Source: Galaxea fascicularis
Lineage: Eukaryota > Cnidaria > Anthozoa > Scleractinia > Euphylliidae
Length of the DNA stretch: 64,000 nt
Direction of reading: 5' to 3'
NCBI GenBank assembly: GCA_948470475.1
Contig: OX419341.1
Location: forward strand, 22,883,207 to 22,947,206
Both the position numbers and the translations under genes were made by a program. Below are positions 36,690 through 47,859 of this stretch, piece after piece. How positions within the stretch are numbered: position 1 is the stretch's first letter; the number at the start of each line of letters is the position of its first letter. The notes under the pieces are model-generated. The model worked only from the letters and a program-made list of their open reading frames with translations. It did not search any database and had not been told where the DNA came from.

Positions 36690-38189
36690 AAGTGCGTGGA
36701 TTTTGTTTGGAAGATGGATTCGCGGAGTCGACACAGAGAACGAGATATTATCAGTTGAAAATGGAGCGATGAACAACTTGCAAATCTGCCAGTGTCTCGC
36801 GCCACACTGATTACAAAACGCACGTGTAAATACGATTTGTCCAATTATCAAAACAACAGTATTTTAGCTTTTTATCGGCACGACATCCGCATTCTGGTTG
36901 GCTCAATACTACTTCGTTTGACTTATCACCTCTCGTACTGCTTGTGCAGAAACGGAAAATTTTTCATGGCGTCATACAAGCTTTTGACTCTACGAAGTAG
37001 CTTGTAGCTGATACGAAAGTCTCGCTTCACATACTTTAGAGACCACAGGGCTATCACTATTTTTTCAAGTAGCCGGGATATCAAAACAAAACTCCCTGGG
37101 TACCGGCCCTTTATTACCAGACTGTGCCGAGTTGCTCGAAGCGAGGTTATAATAGCGCTAACCCAGGGTTAAATACCCTGACAAGCTATAGGTTATAATT
37201 GAACTTAACAAATGGTTAGCGCAAACCGTACTCCTAACAACTCGGCTCAGGTCGAGCCAGGCCATAGCAACACTCATGAATTAACAGCCCAGTCAGTCAG
37301 TTTGACCAGATCAATGTCAAATTAGTTTTAAAAGATGATATTTTCATATGCAATACTGAATATTAAAAAAAAATGAAGCAAAATAACTTAAAATTTAACA
37401 AGTAGGGAATTTGATCTCGCTTCATTTTTTCTGTTCAAATGCCCAACCCCAGGGATTGTATCATTGTCCAAAAGAGTACAAATTCCTCACTTCCGTCGCT
37501 TATGATCCAATGAAATCGATGTAGTCGGAGTCGTAAGCAGAAGCGGAAAAACCAACCAATCATAATGCTTGTTCTCACGCTTTCCGATTACAGTTTGATA
37601 CCAAAACTGCGCTTGCGACTCCGACAATCTAGTTTTCACTAAAACATAAGCGACGGAGTCGTAAGCCGAATAGCCTTCTGCTTCCGACTCCGTCGGTTTG
37701 ATTTTCACTAGATCATAACGCTCTACGCTTCTGATTACGACGCCGACTCGGACTCCGTCGCCAGTGAAAACCAGCGTTTAGACAAGTTCCTTGTTGAGTT
37801 TTGACTGTATTAAAACTGGGTGCGTCGCTCGAGAAAACTTGGTAGTAAAAAAAGGTTCTAGTTCTTTGCACGTTTATATTCACAAAACGAATTGTTAATG
37901 TTGTACAGTATTTGTCCAAAACAAAAAACTACATCAAAGGGTAAATTTAAGGACCGATTTTATTACTACGTGGATTATCATCTTGGGGTTCTGCAGATTA
38001 AATGCTGTATTTCAATTATTTACTGTGTTTGTTTTCTATTTTGTCTGGTTTTTACAATTTGTTGGTAATAAGCCCTGTTATTTGATGAAAAAAGCAAATT
38101 CCAATGCGTCCGATAAGTGAAAAGGTTTTCCTCTTTAAAACCCGTTAATCGTGGAGTCATGCGACCCAAACATACAACGGAAAACCGTG
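36690..38189. other. Intergenic, with a MITE-like repeat at about 37490-37785
   Basis: Between about 37490 and 37785 several copies, in both orientations, of GACGGAGTCG / CGACTCCGTCG with GTTTTCACT form a diverged inverted-repeat element. The rest shows no gene or recognised structure. Confidence 0.5.
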
Positions 38190-39073
38190 AACCATGTTAT
38201 GTGCCATTGTGTTTAATGGTATACTGCTTATCGGATACACGAAGAACTTGGAAGTTGACCGCAGCGACACAAGAAGCAAAGTAGTCCGAAACGTAATGGC
38301 AGCTACGTTATTATTTAACCTATTCATTAATAACATATGCTTTTTCGAAAATACCTTATCCGATCCATTCGTTCTATCAAACGACACAAAATTGAACGCA
38401 CTTTTGTACGCGGATGATCTAAAAGTCGTATTATCAAGGTCTAAAACAGGATTGCAAAATTGTCTTGATATGTTATCTTCCTACTGCGATTCATGGATGT
38501 TAAGCATCAATCCTAAAAAGACAAAAATTTGATCTTTCAAAAACGTGTTTAAAAATGCCCTGAGTCGAATTGAATTGAATTTCCACATAGACATGGAAAC
38601 CATTGAAGTTGTTCAAACTTATACCTATTTGGGAACACTTATCTCAGCAGGTAATTTTTCTATGGTACTCGACCTCGACAAGTTAAAAGAGAAGGCTCTT
38701 CACGCTCTTTTCAGTCTTAGAAAGATCACAAATATCAGCAAACTACCGTCACGTCTTGCAGGTAAAATGTTTGACACGATGATCTCTCCAATGCTGACAT
38801 TTAAAGGCGCGTTTACACTACAGAAAAAATGGGTCCGGACCTCATCAAATAAGTAGTACGGACCCATAACTTTTATAAAGAAATACTAGAGTTTCTGCGG
38901 GGCCATAGGCGCCTATGGCCCTGCGGAAACTCCAGCATTTGCTTTACAAGAATTATGGGTCCGTACTACTTTTTTGACGGGGTCCGGACCCATTTTTCCT
39001 GTAGTGTAAACGCGCCTTAACAGCGAGATATGGGGTGTATATTCAAAACACGATTTCAAATACAAACGTTACA
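38190..39073 (+). pseudogene. LINE reverse-transcriptase relic
   Basis: The frame shows LLFNLFIN, the catalytic YADD (LLYADDLKVV, about 38401-38430) and the downstream SWMLSINPKKTK block of non-LTR reverse transcriptases. It then has an in-frame TGA at about 38530, continues as TYTYLGTLISAGNF, and is broken by a MITE at 38805-39016, after which the frame resumes with NSEIWGVYSKHDFK. The N-terminal RT motifs are missing and the endonuclease is absent, so it is a dead fragment. Confidence 0.8.
38805..39016. mobile_element. TTAA-flanked MITE inside the LINE relic
   Basis: The ends AGGCGCGTTTACACTACAG and its complement are flanked by TTAA at 38801-38804 and 39017-39020. The centre is a palindrome around AGGCGCCT (about 38906-38913). 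The TTAA target and lack of coding fit a piggyBac-type MITE. Confidence 0.85.
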
Positions 39074-39184
39074 TAGGCGCCTATGGCCCTGCGGAAACTC
39101 CAGTATTTGCTTTACAAGAATTATGGGTCCGTACTACTTTTTTGACGGGGTCCGGACCCATTTTTTCTGTAGTGTAAATGCGCC
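39074..39184. mobile_element. Half copy of the same TTAA MITE
   Basis: Matches the right half of the neighbour, starting at its palindromic centre (TAGGCGCCTATGGCCCTGCG) and ending in TGCGCC followed by TTAA at 39185-39188. It lies 54 nt downstream of the complete copy. Confidence 0.8.
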
Positions 39185-39188
39185 TTAA

Positions 39189-41235
39189 ACCTTTCTTGTT
39201 AGGCCCTTTAATGTATTGGTCCATATGGACCAGTATATTCTACAGATGCATGGTTACTCTTTAAGAATTGGAAAGTTGAAATGAGGCATTGATACTTTGA
39301 AATGGTTAGTGCTTTGAATTTTAACACCCCATAAATGCGCTACCATGGCCGATTTCCATTGAACATGACTGGTTCCCTACAAAACCCAAACTGTCCGAAG
39401 TGAACGCCCTCAGACAACACCAAAATATACGATTTTTGTCTTTAAGTTTCCGATACAAAAACTCCTCCTGGTGCCCAAAAACGACATTTGCAGTAAAGTT
39501 CAGCTCCAGCACTTTCATTCTCTGCCACATTTTTCTGCTCACTTGTTTAGCACGCCGAGGAAAAGCTGTTGAAGAAGAGCTATCCCCACTCATCCGAAAG
39601 GTTCGTCGTCACGAGCGAAATGAATTCTGGGTAATTCCTTGATAACGGCGACATGGAAGTCCGCCAATTTCTGTTTCATAGATTTTTTCCTTTTTATGTC
39701 GAGCCACCCAGTCCTGCTGGCGAAATATTGTACTGATTGCATTATTCAGAAGTCAAAACAAGCCAAAATTGCCACGCTAAGTCCTGGAATCCATCCTCAG
39801 AAAGGCCAGAAAGACAACCTCACTCTTCAACCGTCATGACTCGGCGACACACTCGTGGCGGCTAAATCGCTGTGAAATTGTTTTTCACCTCTGGTTTCTT
39901 TCAGAGGATTGCCTCTACCCCCAAACCAGCTTGATGATGCCAGGCTAGGGGCTTCTGAAGCGGAAAATGGCTCGAAAAAACACTTACAAGTCGCACACTC
40001 ACCAAGTTTCACGCCGAGTGCTCGCTTGAAAACAAGCAACAGCTAGCGTGACCAGCGTGACAAAAACAAGAGAGCCTTCAGTGCTCAAGATCAGCGAAAA
40101 TCACCAAGGTAACGCCAAATAAGGAATCACCAGATTGTCTCGATCGCTGAAACTCAGAAAATTTCAGAAATGGCTCAAGAGATTTTTGACAAGAAAGAGT
40201 TAAGTTACATGGTATACACACGATGTCGCACCAACCAACTGCTTTACAAAAAGTATTGAACATAGAGTTTCACAACGGGACATAAAGTCACCAGATTTTG
40301 CAGTGAAAACGCAGAAAAAGTTCTTGTGTACATAGTATACTACTCATTTAAAAAATAAATGAGCAAAATAAAGATGCTCTTAACTGATTCTCAGCCTGGG
40401 TTATGTTTTAAGAATGTTCTTAAAGTTTGGGTTAATCTCAGCCTTAACGTTCCTATAAAAAGAGAGTGACTTCGTAGCCGCGTAGCCACGTCCGAAACCT
40501 AACCTTGGAGTGGCCGGGTATTCAGCGTAACTTCCAATTCATTTGATTTAAACAATGGTGCTACTGGACCAATGGTCCAAATGGTCACTAAGTCAGTTTT
40601 TGTTAGTTTGTTTAGATGGGGTATATGTTGTGGTTCCATTTTATCCTTGGTTCAAATTTTATTTTTCTTTGTTTTTGTGTATGGTAATGTATGATAATGG
40701 GTCTGAAACAAAGAAAAATAAAATTTGAACCAAGGATAAAATTGAACCACAACATAATGCATGTAAGCTTAAATGTTTCTCGCCTTGAGGGAAGTTGTGT
40801 TCGCCTTGGTATGTCGAACCAACTTAACATGGATAACCTCAAATAGTAATCTGTGTTTATGTCATTTAGCCTTGCCGTTGAATTCCCACCTTCCGTTGTC
40901 AAATGTCACATCTGCCTACCATAAATAAAGATTCTCCCATTAACAGACCCTTCCTCATTTTTTTAGCAAACAATACTGATGTTCGTTTCCGAGAAACAAA
41001 TATTACAATCCGGTGAGCGTCGTTTTATATACCATTACAATTGTTCTCAAACTGCTCCAGGATTCCCAAAACACAGCTGTGACCGACTGTAAGGACTAAC
41101 TTTGATGTTATCTCGCCTTTATATTAGAAAGGTCAGAAATTTTATTACGACCAAAAACGCTCATAAAACTAACTTGAAATTAGCCCTCAAGAAACGTTAA
41201 GTTGCATGTTACAGTATTTTTTAAATATTGTTTTA
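39189..41235. other. Intergenic, with one fold-back at 40625-40756
   Basis: ATGTTGTGGTTCCATTTTAT at 40625 pairs with its near-complement ending at 40756; arms about 55 bp. A related stretch is at 58801-58895. No gene is seen elsewhere in this stretch. Confidence 0.5.
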
Positions 41236-41410
41236 GTCCGTATATAGCCTGCTAACAGGCTCCTCGTTCAATCAGGCGGTGGGATGGTGGGGACACCGGA
41301 AGGGAGAGCCTGCACGCGTCTTACTAAATCGCGGCTACCTCCCACAAGACCCCCGCGCAGAACTTATCTTTTTAACTGTCAAATGTCAACCAATCAGCGC
41401 GCGCCGGAAG

Positions 41411-41933
41411 TCAAAATCCAAACCAGTAATAGCTTTTTCCAGTCCACATCTCAACAGGATGGGACTCATCCACCACAACGGCGGCCAATTTTCTGTGAAG
41501 AGAAGAGCAGTTATCTTTCAAAATGTCGAGGAATCGTTTCTCCATAACTGTCTCAGCCGAACCAAAGATTAGCCGAAATTTTGCGGCACGCAACTCGTCT
41601 TCCGATATATCCACTGCGGAAACCGCCGGGATAGCCATACTTTCGGCCTCAACAATTTGGTCTTCTATGATGCTTTTAATAATAATAATGTAATAACTGA
41701 CCTGCTAATCACCCTTCCTCGCAGTCAGAGACTGAATTGCGAAGGGCGCAGCTCAACGAGGTCGGACCGAAGGAACTGTGCAGCCGGTTAGGCGCTCGGC
41801 CCCTGAACACGACCCATGTATGACCTCGGAGCACAGCACCACAGCCAGATGGATTAGACCGGGAGTCGATTTTGACGATGGAGGAAACCGGAGTGCCCGG
41901 AGAAAACCCTCAAAGTCAAGTTGAGATCGACTG

Positions 41934-41965
<32 letters not shown>

Positions 41966-42350
41966 TGTGCGAGGCGTGATTGATGTTCAATACGCCAGCC
42001 TGACTTCCCAAGGAATACAGCACAGGAGATTTATCCAGATAGTCACCCATCCAGATATCAAACCCGTCCAACAGGGCTTTTCAAAAGGCAAACAACCAAT
42101 ACAGTTTGCCGCTCTCCCCTTTCAATCGACGCAGCAACAGCCAAGAGTTGGAAAATAAGACTTTTGCCGTATCCTGTCGGAAGAACCGCGAGCACATTAT
42201 CTTTCTTAAGTAAACAGTCCACAGCATTACGCTGTTCGGACTTCAATTGCAGCCTAAACTTCAAATTATTTGATAAATGGTCACAAGCCTCACGAAGAAC
42301 AGCGTCCCTTCTTTCCGCGATTTTGATTTTTTGTCTCTACCGGAAGTGAA
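41411..42350 (-). pseudogene. Truncated RecQ/DEAD-type helicase fragment in the TIR element
   Basis: Reading the minus strand, one block (about 42350 to 42082) gives SEQRNAVDCLLKKDNVLAVL then PTGYGKSLIFQLL, the Walker A motif of RecQ-type helicases. The second block (about 41677 to 41411) resumes in the same protein frame (SIIEDQIVEAESMAIPA) and reaches VVVDESHPVEMWTGK, a DExH-like motif II. A 398-bp SINE with a GCTTTT target duplication sits exactly between them. Everything after motif II, including helicase lobe 2, is missing, so the protein would be inactive. The start codon of the first block is not clear. Confidence 0.75.
41678..42075 (-). mobile_element. 5S-rRNA-derived SINE, minus strand
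   Basis: The minus-strand 5' part (TTTGATATCTGGATGGGTGA then CTATCTGG and CCTGTGCTGTA) matches the 3' half of 5S rRNA, including the internal control region around TTGGATGGGAGACC. Then come the shared core block TTTTCTCCGGGCACTCCGG and an (ATT)n tail. GCTTTT flanks both ends (41672-41677 and 42076-42081). The 5S head is 5'-truncated. Confidence 0.75.
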
Positions 42351-42519
42351 AACTAAGGCTACGTCATGAATAATTAAAATCAACCAATCAGCGCTTTGCG
42401 TCCAAATTTTGGACGCAGACATTAGATATTCTAAGACTTGAGTGCAGGCCCCCCCTCCCTCTGCTCATTGCCGTTGTGCTCCTCCAAGCCGGGAGCCTGT
42501 TCGCAGGCTAGTCCTTACA

Positions 42520-43600
42520 CAAAGTCGCATATTTTATTTTTATCCATTCAAATTACGTCTGTCCAAAACGTTTGAGGTATTTGGTCGAATGTAATTTACA
42601 GTTATTTAATGCATACAGTGCATATGAATCTTTAGGGCCTCCCCCTGCCGGTGCTTCGACAAAGATGCGCTCCCTCAAAACACAAACGAAATGTACAGGT
42701 CAGTTCTTCTCCATCAGTTTTTTCAAGAAATTAAAAAAAGCAATTGCAAACACAACGTGTGGTAATGTTCCTCATCCATGAGCTGGCTCACAGGAAGAAA
42801 ACAAAACCAGCATTAGTACTAGCCGTTTAGTCGATGCTAATGACATTTCTGCAAGAACGTAGGGTGTCATATCAGATTTCATATCTTGCGGGCTTCATAC
42901 GCTGTAATGTAAGAATAATACACAAGGATATTTTCAGTGTAAAATTAGCAGAAAAATAAGAATATTCAAAAAAAAAATTAATTTATGCGGTTCAGCTTAG
43001 CATTTAATTTGCATCGATGCTTGCCTCCCGGTATGTAATGGTAAATACTGAATACGTTCCTATCAATAGATTGGTCTCTTCGCACTAATAACAGGAAATT
43101 GACTTCATGTAGGGACATGAATCATGAAAATTGAAAAGATCTAAGATGAAAATTATTGGTGATGTTTACATTATGATCAAAAATTCTCAATCATGGTGTT
43201 TTGGCCTTGATTTCTGGTTAGAAACGGCATGCAATCCATCGTATTTTTCCTTTTTATGAGTAATTATTTAGTATCTCACTTTAGTATGATATTTATGTAG
43301 TTTTGTAACTGAAAAACCCTTGCAGGGAGTTGCAATAAAGTATGTATGTATGTATGTGATCCCTCTGGTTGGAAGTAAGCATTTTCGCTTTCAGGACGTG
43401 TCAATGATTTTTAGCTGGCTGTTTTTGAGTTGAATAATGTTATGTACAACTCGCCATAAACCAGAATCCAAGGAAGTTGCCAAACAACTCTTTCTTCTTA
43501 CCTACCGTGAAATTCATGCTTTAATTAAAACATAAATGGTTTATAACTCTTGCATTGTTGAAAACAATGTTTCATAAATATTATTGACAAACTTCCATCC
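42520..43600. other. Intergenic, with a LINE-type 3' tail at about 43220-43357
   Basis: GTTGCAATAAAGTATGTATG at about 43330, with four TATG units, resembles the (ATGT)n tails of CR1/L2-type LINEs seen also near 49390-49430. The remainder shows nothing recognised. Confidence 0.45.
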
Positions 43601-44047
43601 CATCCGTCAGTGCTTTATTGTGATTACGTTTCTTTTCTTTTTTTCAGCTGTTCCCGATGCGGCGTAATGTGTATTTTATGTCCATTAGCCGATTTGCCCT
43701 GTCTGTTTACATAAATATCAGATTAGAATTTGAGATTAAAATTTTCATGGTTAATTTCCACAATTCCTACTATGTGGAAAAATCGCAGCTGAATAGCTCT
43801 TTTCGTCATTTTGCTTTTCACTTTTTGAAGTTCTCGCTTGGGTAGATCTTTCATCCGCCTTTGAATTTGCCACCTGAGGTATTCTAAGGGTGTTATCCCT
43901 TTTTAATTCGTTAATTCCTAAATTTATTGTGTGGCTTTGCCAACTAGATTCTATCAGGAAATTAGCCTTAAAATTGCCCAGCAGTTTCATTTTTATCCAA
44001 TTTTCGAGTCGCACATCGTTCACTCGCTCAGTCGAACGCATCTGATG

Positions 44048-44569
44048 TCAGAGCATTTTTAAGTCATACAAAACGTGTGACGTCGCCAAAAACTTCCTGT
44101 ATTGGCGAAGGCTGACACCTCGCATTTCAATTTCTCTCTCCATTTGCTCGCAAATTGCATCTCTCCTGTGCTCGGCCTTCACCCAACTTTTCAATTTTTG
44201 GAAAGTCGAAGAGCGTCGTCTTTCCTGAGTAGGTGGTTTCGTTTGAGACAGTTCTCCATCTTCTGCCGTATCCTCATTCCTGTTTTCATCGAAATCATCT
44301 ATTTCCGTGATCTCTGTAGAGAAGAGGTCTCGTTCTACACGAGGCTTCTCTTTCTTGTTCTTGCCACGGTGTCCCTTTGCTCTCAGCCAGCCTTTGCATG
44401 AGCAATTTTTCAATTTGGGACTTTTGTGAAACAGTGCCTTGCTTCCACCACTATCAACAATAGGCTCGTGAAGTAATCCATCCTCGTTTTTGCAAGCTTT
44501 TCTATAGCAGAATGGCCGCCGAAGCTTTGAAATGAATCGTTTCTTTAGACACCCCAATGGGTTCGCCAT
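44048..44569 (-). CDS. Intronless protein of unknown family, member A (paralogue of 63324-63818)
   Basis: One uninterrupted 173-residue frame, ATG at 44569-44567. I recognise no named domain. The N-terminus is basic with Cys residues (CLKKRFISKLRRPFCYRKAC), then a Lys/Arg-rich stretch, an acidic stretch with DDFDENRNED, and a C-terminal block RRDAICEQMEREIEMRGVSL continuing RQYRKFLATSHVLYDL and ending within two residues of that. The same block, spacing and ending occur in the minus-strand frame at 63324-63818, and differences there include synonymous third-base changes (GAG/GAA, AGA/CGC in the MER motif), so both are coding. No signal peptide or membrane segment. A TTTATT at about 43922 would be an AATAAA on this strand. 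Role unknown; the charged layout suggests an intracellular, perhaps nuclear, protein. Confidence 0.75.
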   Translation of the reverse strand: MANPLGCLKKRFISKLRRPFCYRKACKNEDGLLHEPIVDSGGSKALFHKSPKLKNCSCKGWLRAKGHRGKNKKEKPRVERDLFSTEITEIDDFDENRNEDTAEDGELSQTKPPTQERRRSSTFQKLKSWVKAEHRRDAICEQMEREIEMRGVSLRQYRKFLATSHVLYDLKML

Positions 44570-44588
44570 AACACGTTTTGTTCTCCAA

Positions 44589-44953
44589 ATGTCCTGTTCT
44601 TTGGTTACCTAGTTCTCTTTGCTATCGTATTTAACGCCCAAGAACAAGTTGTCAACGCGGCGAGTTACTCGAACAGACAAGGAGCTTTGGAAGGCTTTTG
44701 CAACAATTACGGACGTCAACCGAACTACTGTTTTTTTGGTCAGCGAAAGGCCGGTTATTGTTACGTAGATCCGGACGCTTCAAAGTAAATTATAAGCTGC
44801 TTGAAAATTATCGGGACCTGTGCATTTTAAACAATTGATCAATCACCTTTAGGCTAAAACTCAATGGAAATGTAAAACAGAGTCTAAAGTGCCAATATTT
44901 ACTTCGCTCTCATTTTTAGATATCGACGCAGAGTTGTGATAGCATCAACGTGA
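44589..44953 (+). pseudogene. Possible small secreted Cys-containing protein, frame damaged at the start
   Basis: From 44594 an open frame reads LFFGYLVLFAIVFNA, a good signal-peptide core, then EQVVNAASYSNRQGALEG and a Cys-containing CNNYGRQPNYCFFGQ...YCYV segment. It runs to a donor CAAA|GTAAAT after 44784. A second exon, 44920-44953, joins in phase to give KYRRRVVIAST and stop TGA 44951-44953. The only nearby ATG (44589-44591) is out of frame by two bases, so the copy is a fresh pseudogene, has a sequencing slip, or takes its start from an unseen exon (an AG acceptor at 44611-44612 would also work). About 75 residues. It diverges from member A, the two starts 20 bp apart. No family recognised. 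Confidence 0.4.
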
Positions 44954-47139
44954 TCCAGTGCATAAATTTAGCATGTCAGTGTCGCACGCCAAGGCGATAA
45001 GTTGAGAAATAGGCTCAGTGTTTGCTCGAAAGTGCGTCATCGCCTTTATTATATGCTACTTTGTTGGGTAAATAATACGTGACTTTTATACGTCTTCGAC
45101 TGAGCGTTATATTGGAAAAGCAAATTCCATTCAAAGAAATCTTAAGGATCTTTTAAGAAGCTCCACGTTCATTTCCTAGATCGTTCTGTCATCAATCTTT
45201 TTTTTTATCAAGAGCTTCGTTTGTTTTAAGTCCTATGCATTTCGTATGCCCCAAGACTGAGGCAGCTTTGAAGTATGCGCGAAAGCCGCCAGCTTTCATG
45301 GATTTTTGTTTTCAGTATCAATTTGATATCGGCGCAGACAAGATATAGTTGTTCAAAGGATACTTAGGCCCCACGGCAGGTATCTTTCAATTTATCTGAC
45401 ATTTTTGTATTAATATATAAGTAGGCGTATAGATACGCTGTACAGTAGGAAAGCAAATACAATCACAGTCCAATATAACAGGTTGATTTCCATCGGAAAT
45501 TGAAATGCCATCAACTATGTCATTACGTATGATTTGTTTTATTTTTTCTCACATTCATTTTAACTTTCGTCAAAACATCCATTCATCTTATCGTGGAATG
45601 TTATTATTGCAATGGCCGTATCCTCGAAGAGAAAAACGTGACTTTGCGTCGATGCCAACTTTAGGAAGTCGGAAAAAAGCCTGCATTTTAGCACGTTAGA
45701 GATACCGTTTTGTAATGAGTTCCTCTTTCGGTTCTTAAGCGATGTCAAATTCCAAGCGATTGATTGGCTTCTTCAGAAAAACGCATGAATCGTATTCAAT
45801 TCTTATATATTTACCCTTGGGTTTAAATATAGATAATTTTGAATTATTCAATCATTGCCTTTGTCATTTCTCTGAAACGATGTTCGACAAAGAAAGAAAG
45901 AAATGCCAGTAACTGATTGAAAACAAGAAACGAAGCAGGTTTTGCAGCAGTTAGTTCATTTGGTGCTTTCCTTGTTTTACATGTTTTGGACTGCAGGTCC
46001 AACCTTCGCGTGGAAGCAAGTCAATCTGTCATTTCATTGTCAATGGTCATTAAATCGAGAAATCCGTCCGTTAACTGGTCATTAAATCAATATCCGTTCG
46101 TCGACAGATCATTAAATCGATGCATACATCATCAACTGGTTATTAAAATGATGTCCGGTCGTCCGGTCCTTGGTGGACGTTTGAGTAGGTTTTGACTATC
46201 AATCCTAATCGTTCAATTCCGAACATCAATATTTTAGTAAGCAGGAAATAAGTAGCTACTTGTAATTGAAACGAAATTTTTAATACTAATCGTTTCGATG
46301 TGGCCCACAGCACTTGTAATCATGTCTTGGGTAATTATGCACGTATTTTCTTGTTACTATAATAATTTAATAGTTTTCGTAATCCCTGTATATGATGTGG
46401 GCTACGACGAAATTTGTTTTGTAATAAAATGCCGTTTTGTTTAGAAAAGTAAACATCTTTTGACGCTTTTTTGACACGCAGAAGGCCACCGTTCGTTAGC
46501 ACCAGCACGACGTTTTGGTAGTTTCGTGACTCACTCATCCTAAAAATAATTGATATAAATGGTATCTCTTTCAGGCATCCTCTTCCTTTGGTATGTTTTG
46601 GGTATACCACTTTGCCTTCTGGCATCAATTGGCAAAGTTTAATTAAGTTTACTCTCACCACCTGGTCATTTTCCTTTAAACTGGTCTTATTCTAATGTAA
46701 TAAAGCACTGACACACGGTTGAAACTCGCAAATTTTGACAAACGACAAAAGAGCCCCTTATAATCCTTTACCTTTCAGAATGTTTTGTATTTCTTTTTTA
46801 AGAAATATTCTATGCTTGGTGCCTTAATCAGGTTCACTCTATTGTGCTCATGTCTGAGTCCGCCGGCATTACTTAATGAGTAGAAAGTATTGTTAGAGGA
46901 TGTTAGAGGATGTTAGAGTGATTTTCAATTAAGTGCGCTAAAACCAAAACCAAACTGAGCCGGTAATGGTTTCAGAAAAAATCACAACAGACCGATAATG
47001 CAATGAACCAATCAGAATTAAAATCCATTTCGTGCAACCGGCGCAAGCCCTTCTCGTAGGTTGAAATAATGGTGCGAGGTTTGCTGGCCAATCAAAGCAA
47101 TGCAAAATAATGACCATTATTATATCTCTCAGTTAGTAC
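44954..47139. other. Intergenic, with a short tandem repeat at 46043-46165
   Basis: Four diverged units of about 30-33 bp share GGTCATTAAATC and CCGTTCGTC-like ends between 46043 and 46165. GGATGTTAGA is repeated near 46895-46916. No gene is supported; a 108-residue minus-strand frame at 46335-46661 has no recognisable features. Confidence 0.45.
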
Positions 47140-47425
47140 GCGCGCTGTGATCGGTCAATTTTGCGGGCCGTATTCTTCTGTGCGGACCGCTAAAATTAAA
47201 AAATTCTTTTCCCACGCGCCCGATTAACCTCAGAGATATAATAAATATTTTACTAACCTCGTTTTCTCGGTCCGTACTGTAAGTTACGGATACTCGTTTT
47301 TTTCCCGTTGTTTATAGCGAACGGGAAAAAACTCGCTCCGTAACTTACAGTACGGTTAGTACCTCGAACTCGAACTGTTAGTACGTCGAACTCGGTTAGT
47401 AAGAGGTATTTCGACGCTCAGATAA
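47140..47425. mobile_element. Fold-back element with hairpin at 47270-47356
   Basis: CCGTACTGTAAGTTACGGA and CGTAACTTACAGTACGG pair across a GAACGGGAAAAAA-type inner stem. The left part starts with CGCGCTGTGATCGGTCAA, nearly identical to the motif at 15538. ATATCTCTCAGTTAGTA and related GTTAGTA units flank it. Confidence 0.6.
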
Positions 47426-47859
47426 AAATCGCTCTAATCAAACCCAGACGACCGTGACTATATAATCAGATCTTAGAGAAGTGAAATGTTGCTCTGAAGT
47501 ATCTTTATTTTCCTCAGTCGCGACTGGGAAAACTTTGGCACCTGGAAGGGTGTGTTCTTTATACAGAAAAGGGCATCGCGCAGAATGCCTATTGTTCTCC
47601 GGACATTTACTTGCAGTGCAGTCAAAATTATAGATCAGTAGAATTAGCGGCCAAGTGCAGCTCGAGTGGCTCTCATTGGTCAAAGATTACGCGCACTTTC
47701 ACCCGCAGGGAATACTGCTTTGCTTATTAACTTGTCAGGGCGGAGCTTAGAAACAAAGACCTTGGAGGTTACTGTTTGCGCTATTGTTTCTCATATCACA
47801 CTTCGAGCGTGTGTTACAAGCCGGCCTTTAACAAACGCGATCATTTCTGTTCATATATG

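Larger units (their letters stand above)
41245..42510. mobile_element. Mutator-like TIR element carrying a RecQ-like helicase fragment, 1266 bp
   Basis: The ends are TAGCCTGCTAACAGGCTCC and the complement of TAGCCTGCGAACAGGCTCC. Flanking 9-mers GTCCGTATA (41236-41244) and GTCCTTACA (42511-42519) agree at 7 of 9 positions, an aged 9-bp duplication. The cargo is a minus-strand helicase frame interrupted by a SINE. No transposase frame is seen, so it needs an enzyme in trans. Confidence 0.7.

Noticed and set aside
44102..44401. Plus-strand frame opposite member A (and 63333-63680 opposite member B)
   Set aside because: Similarity between the two plus-strand frames is explained by conserved minus-strand protein; synonymous changes fall at minus-strand third positions.
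46335..46661. 108-residue minus-strand frame
   Set aside because: No domain, no paralogue in the window, no splice or promoter evidence.
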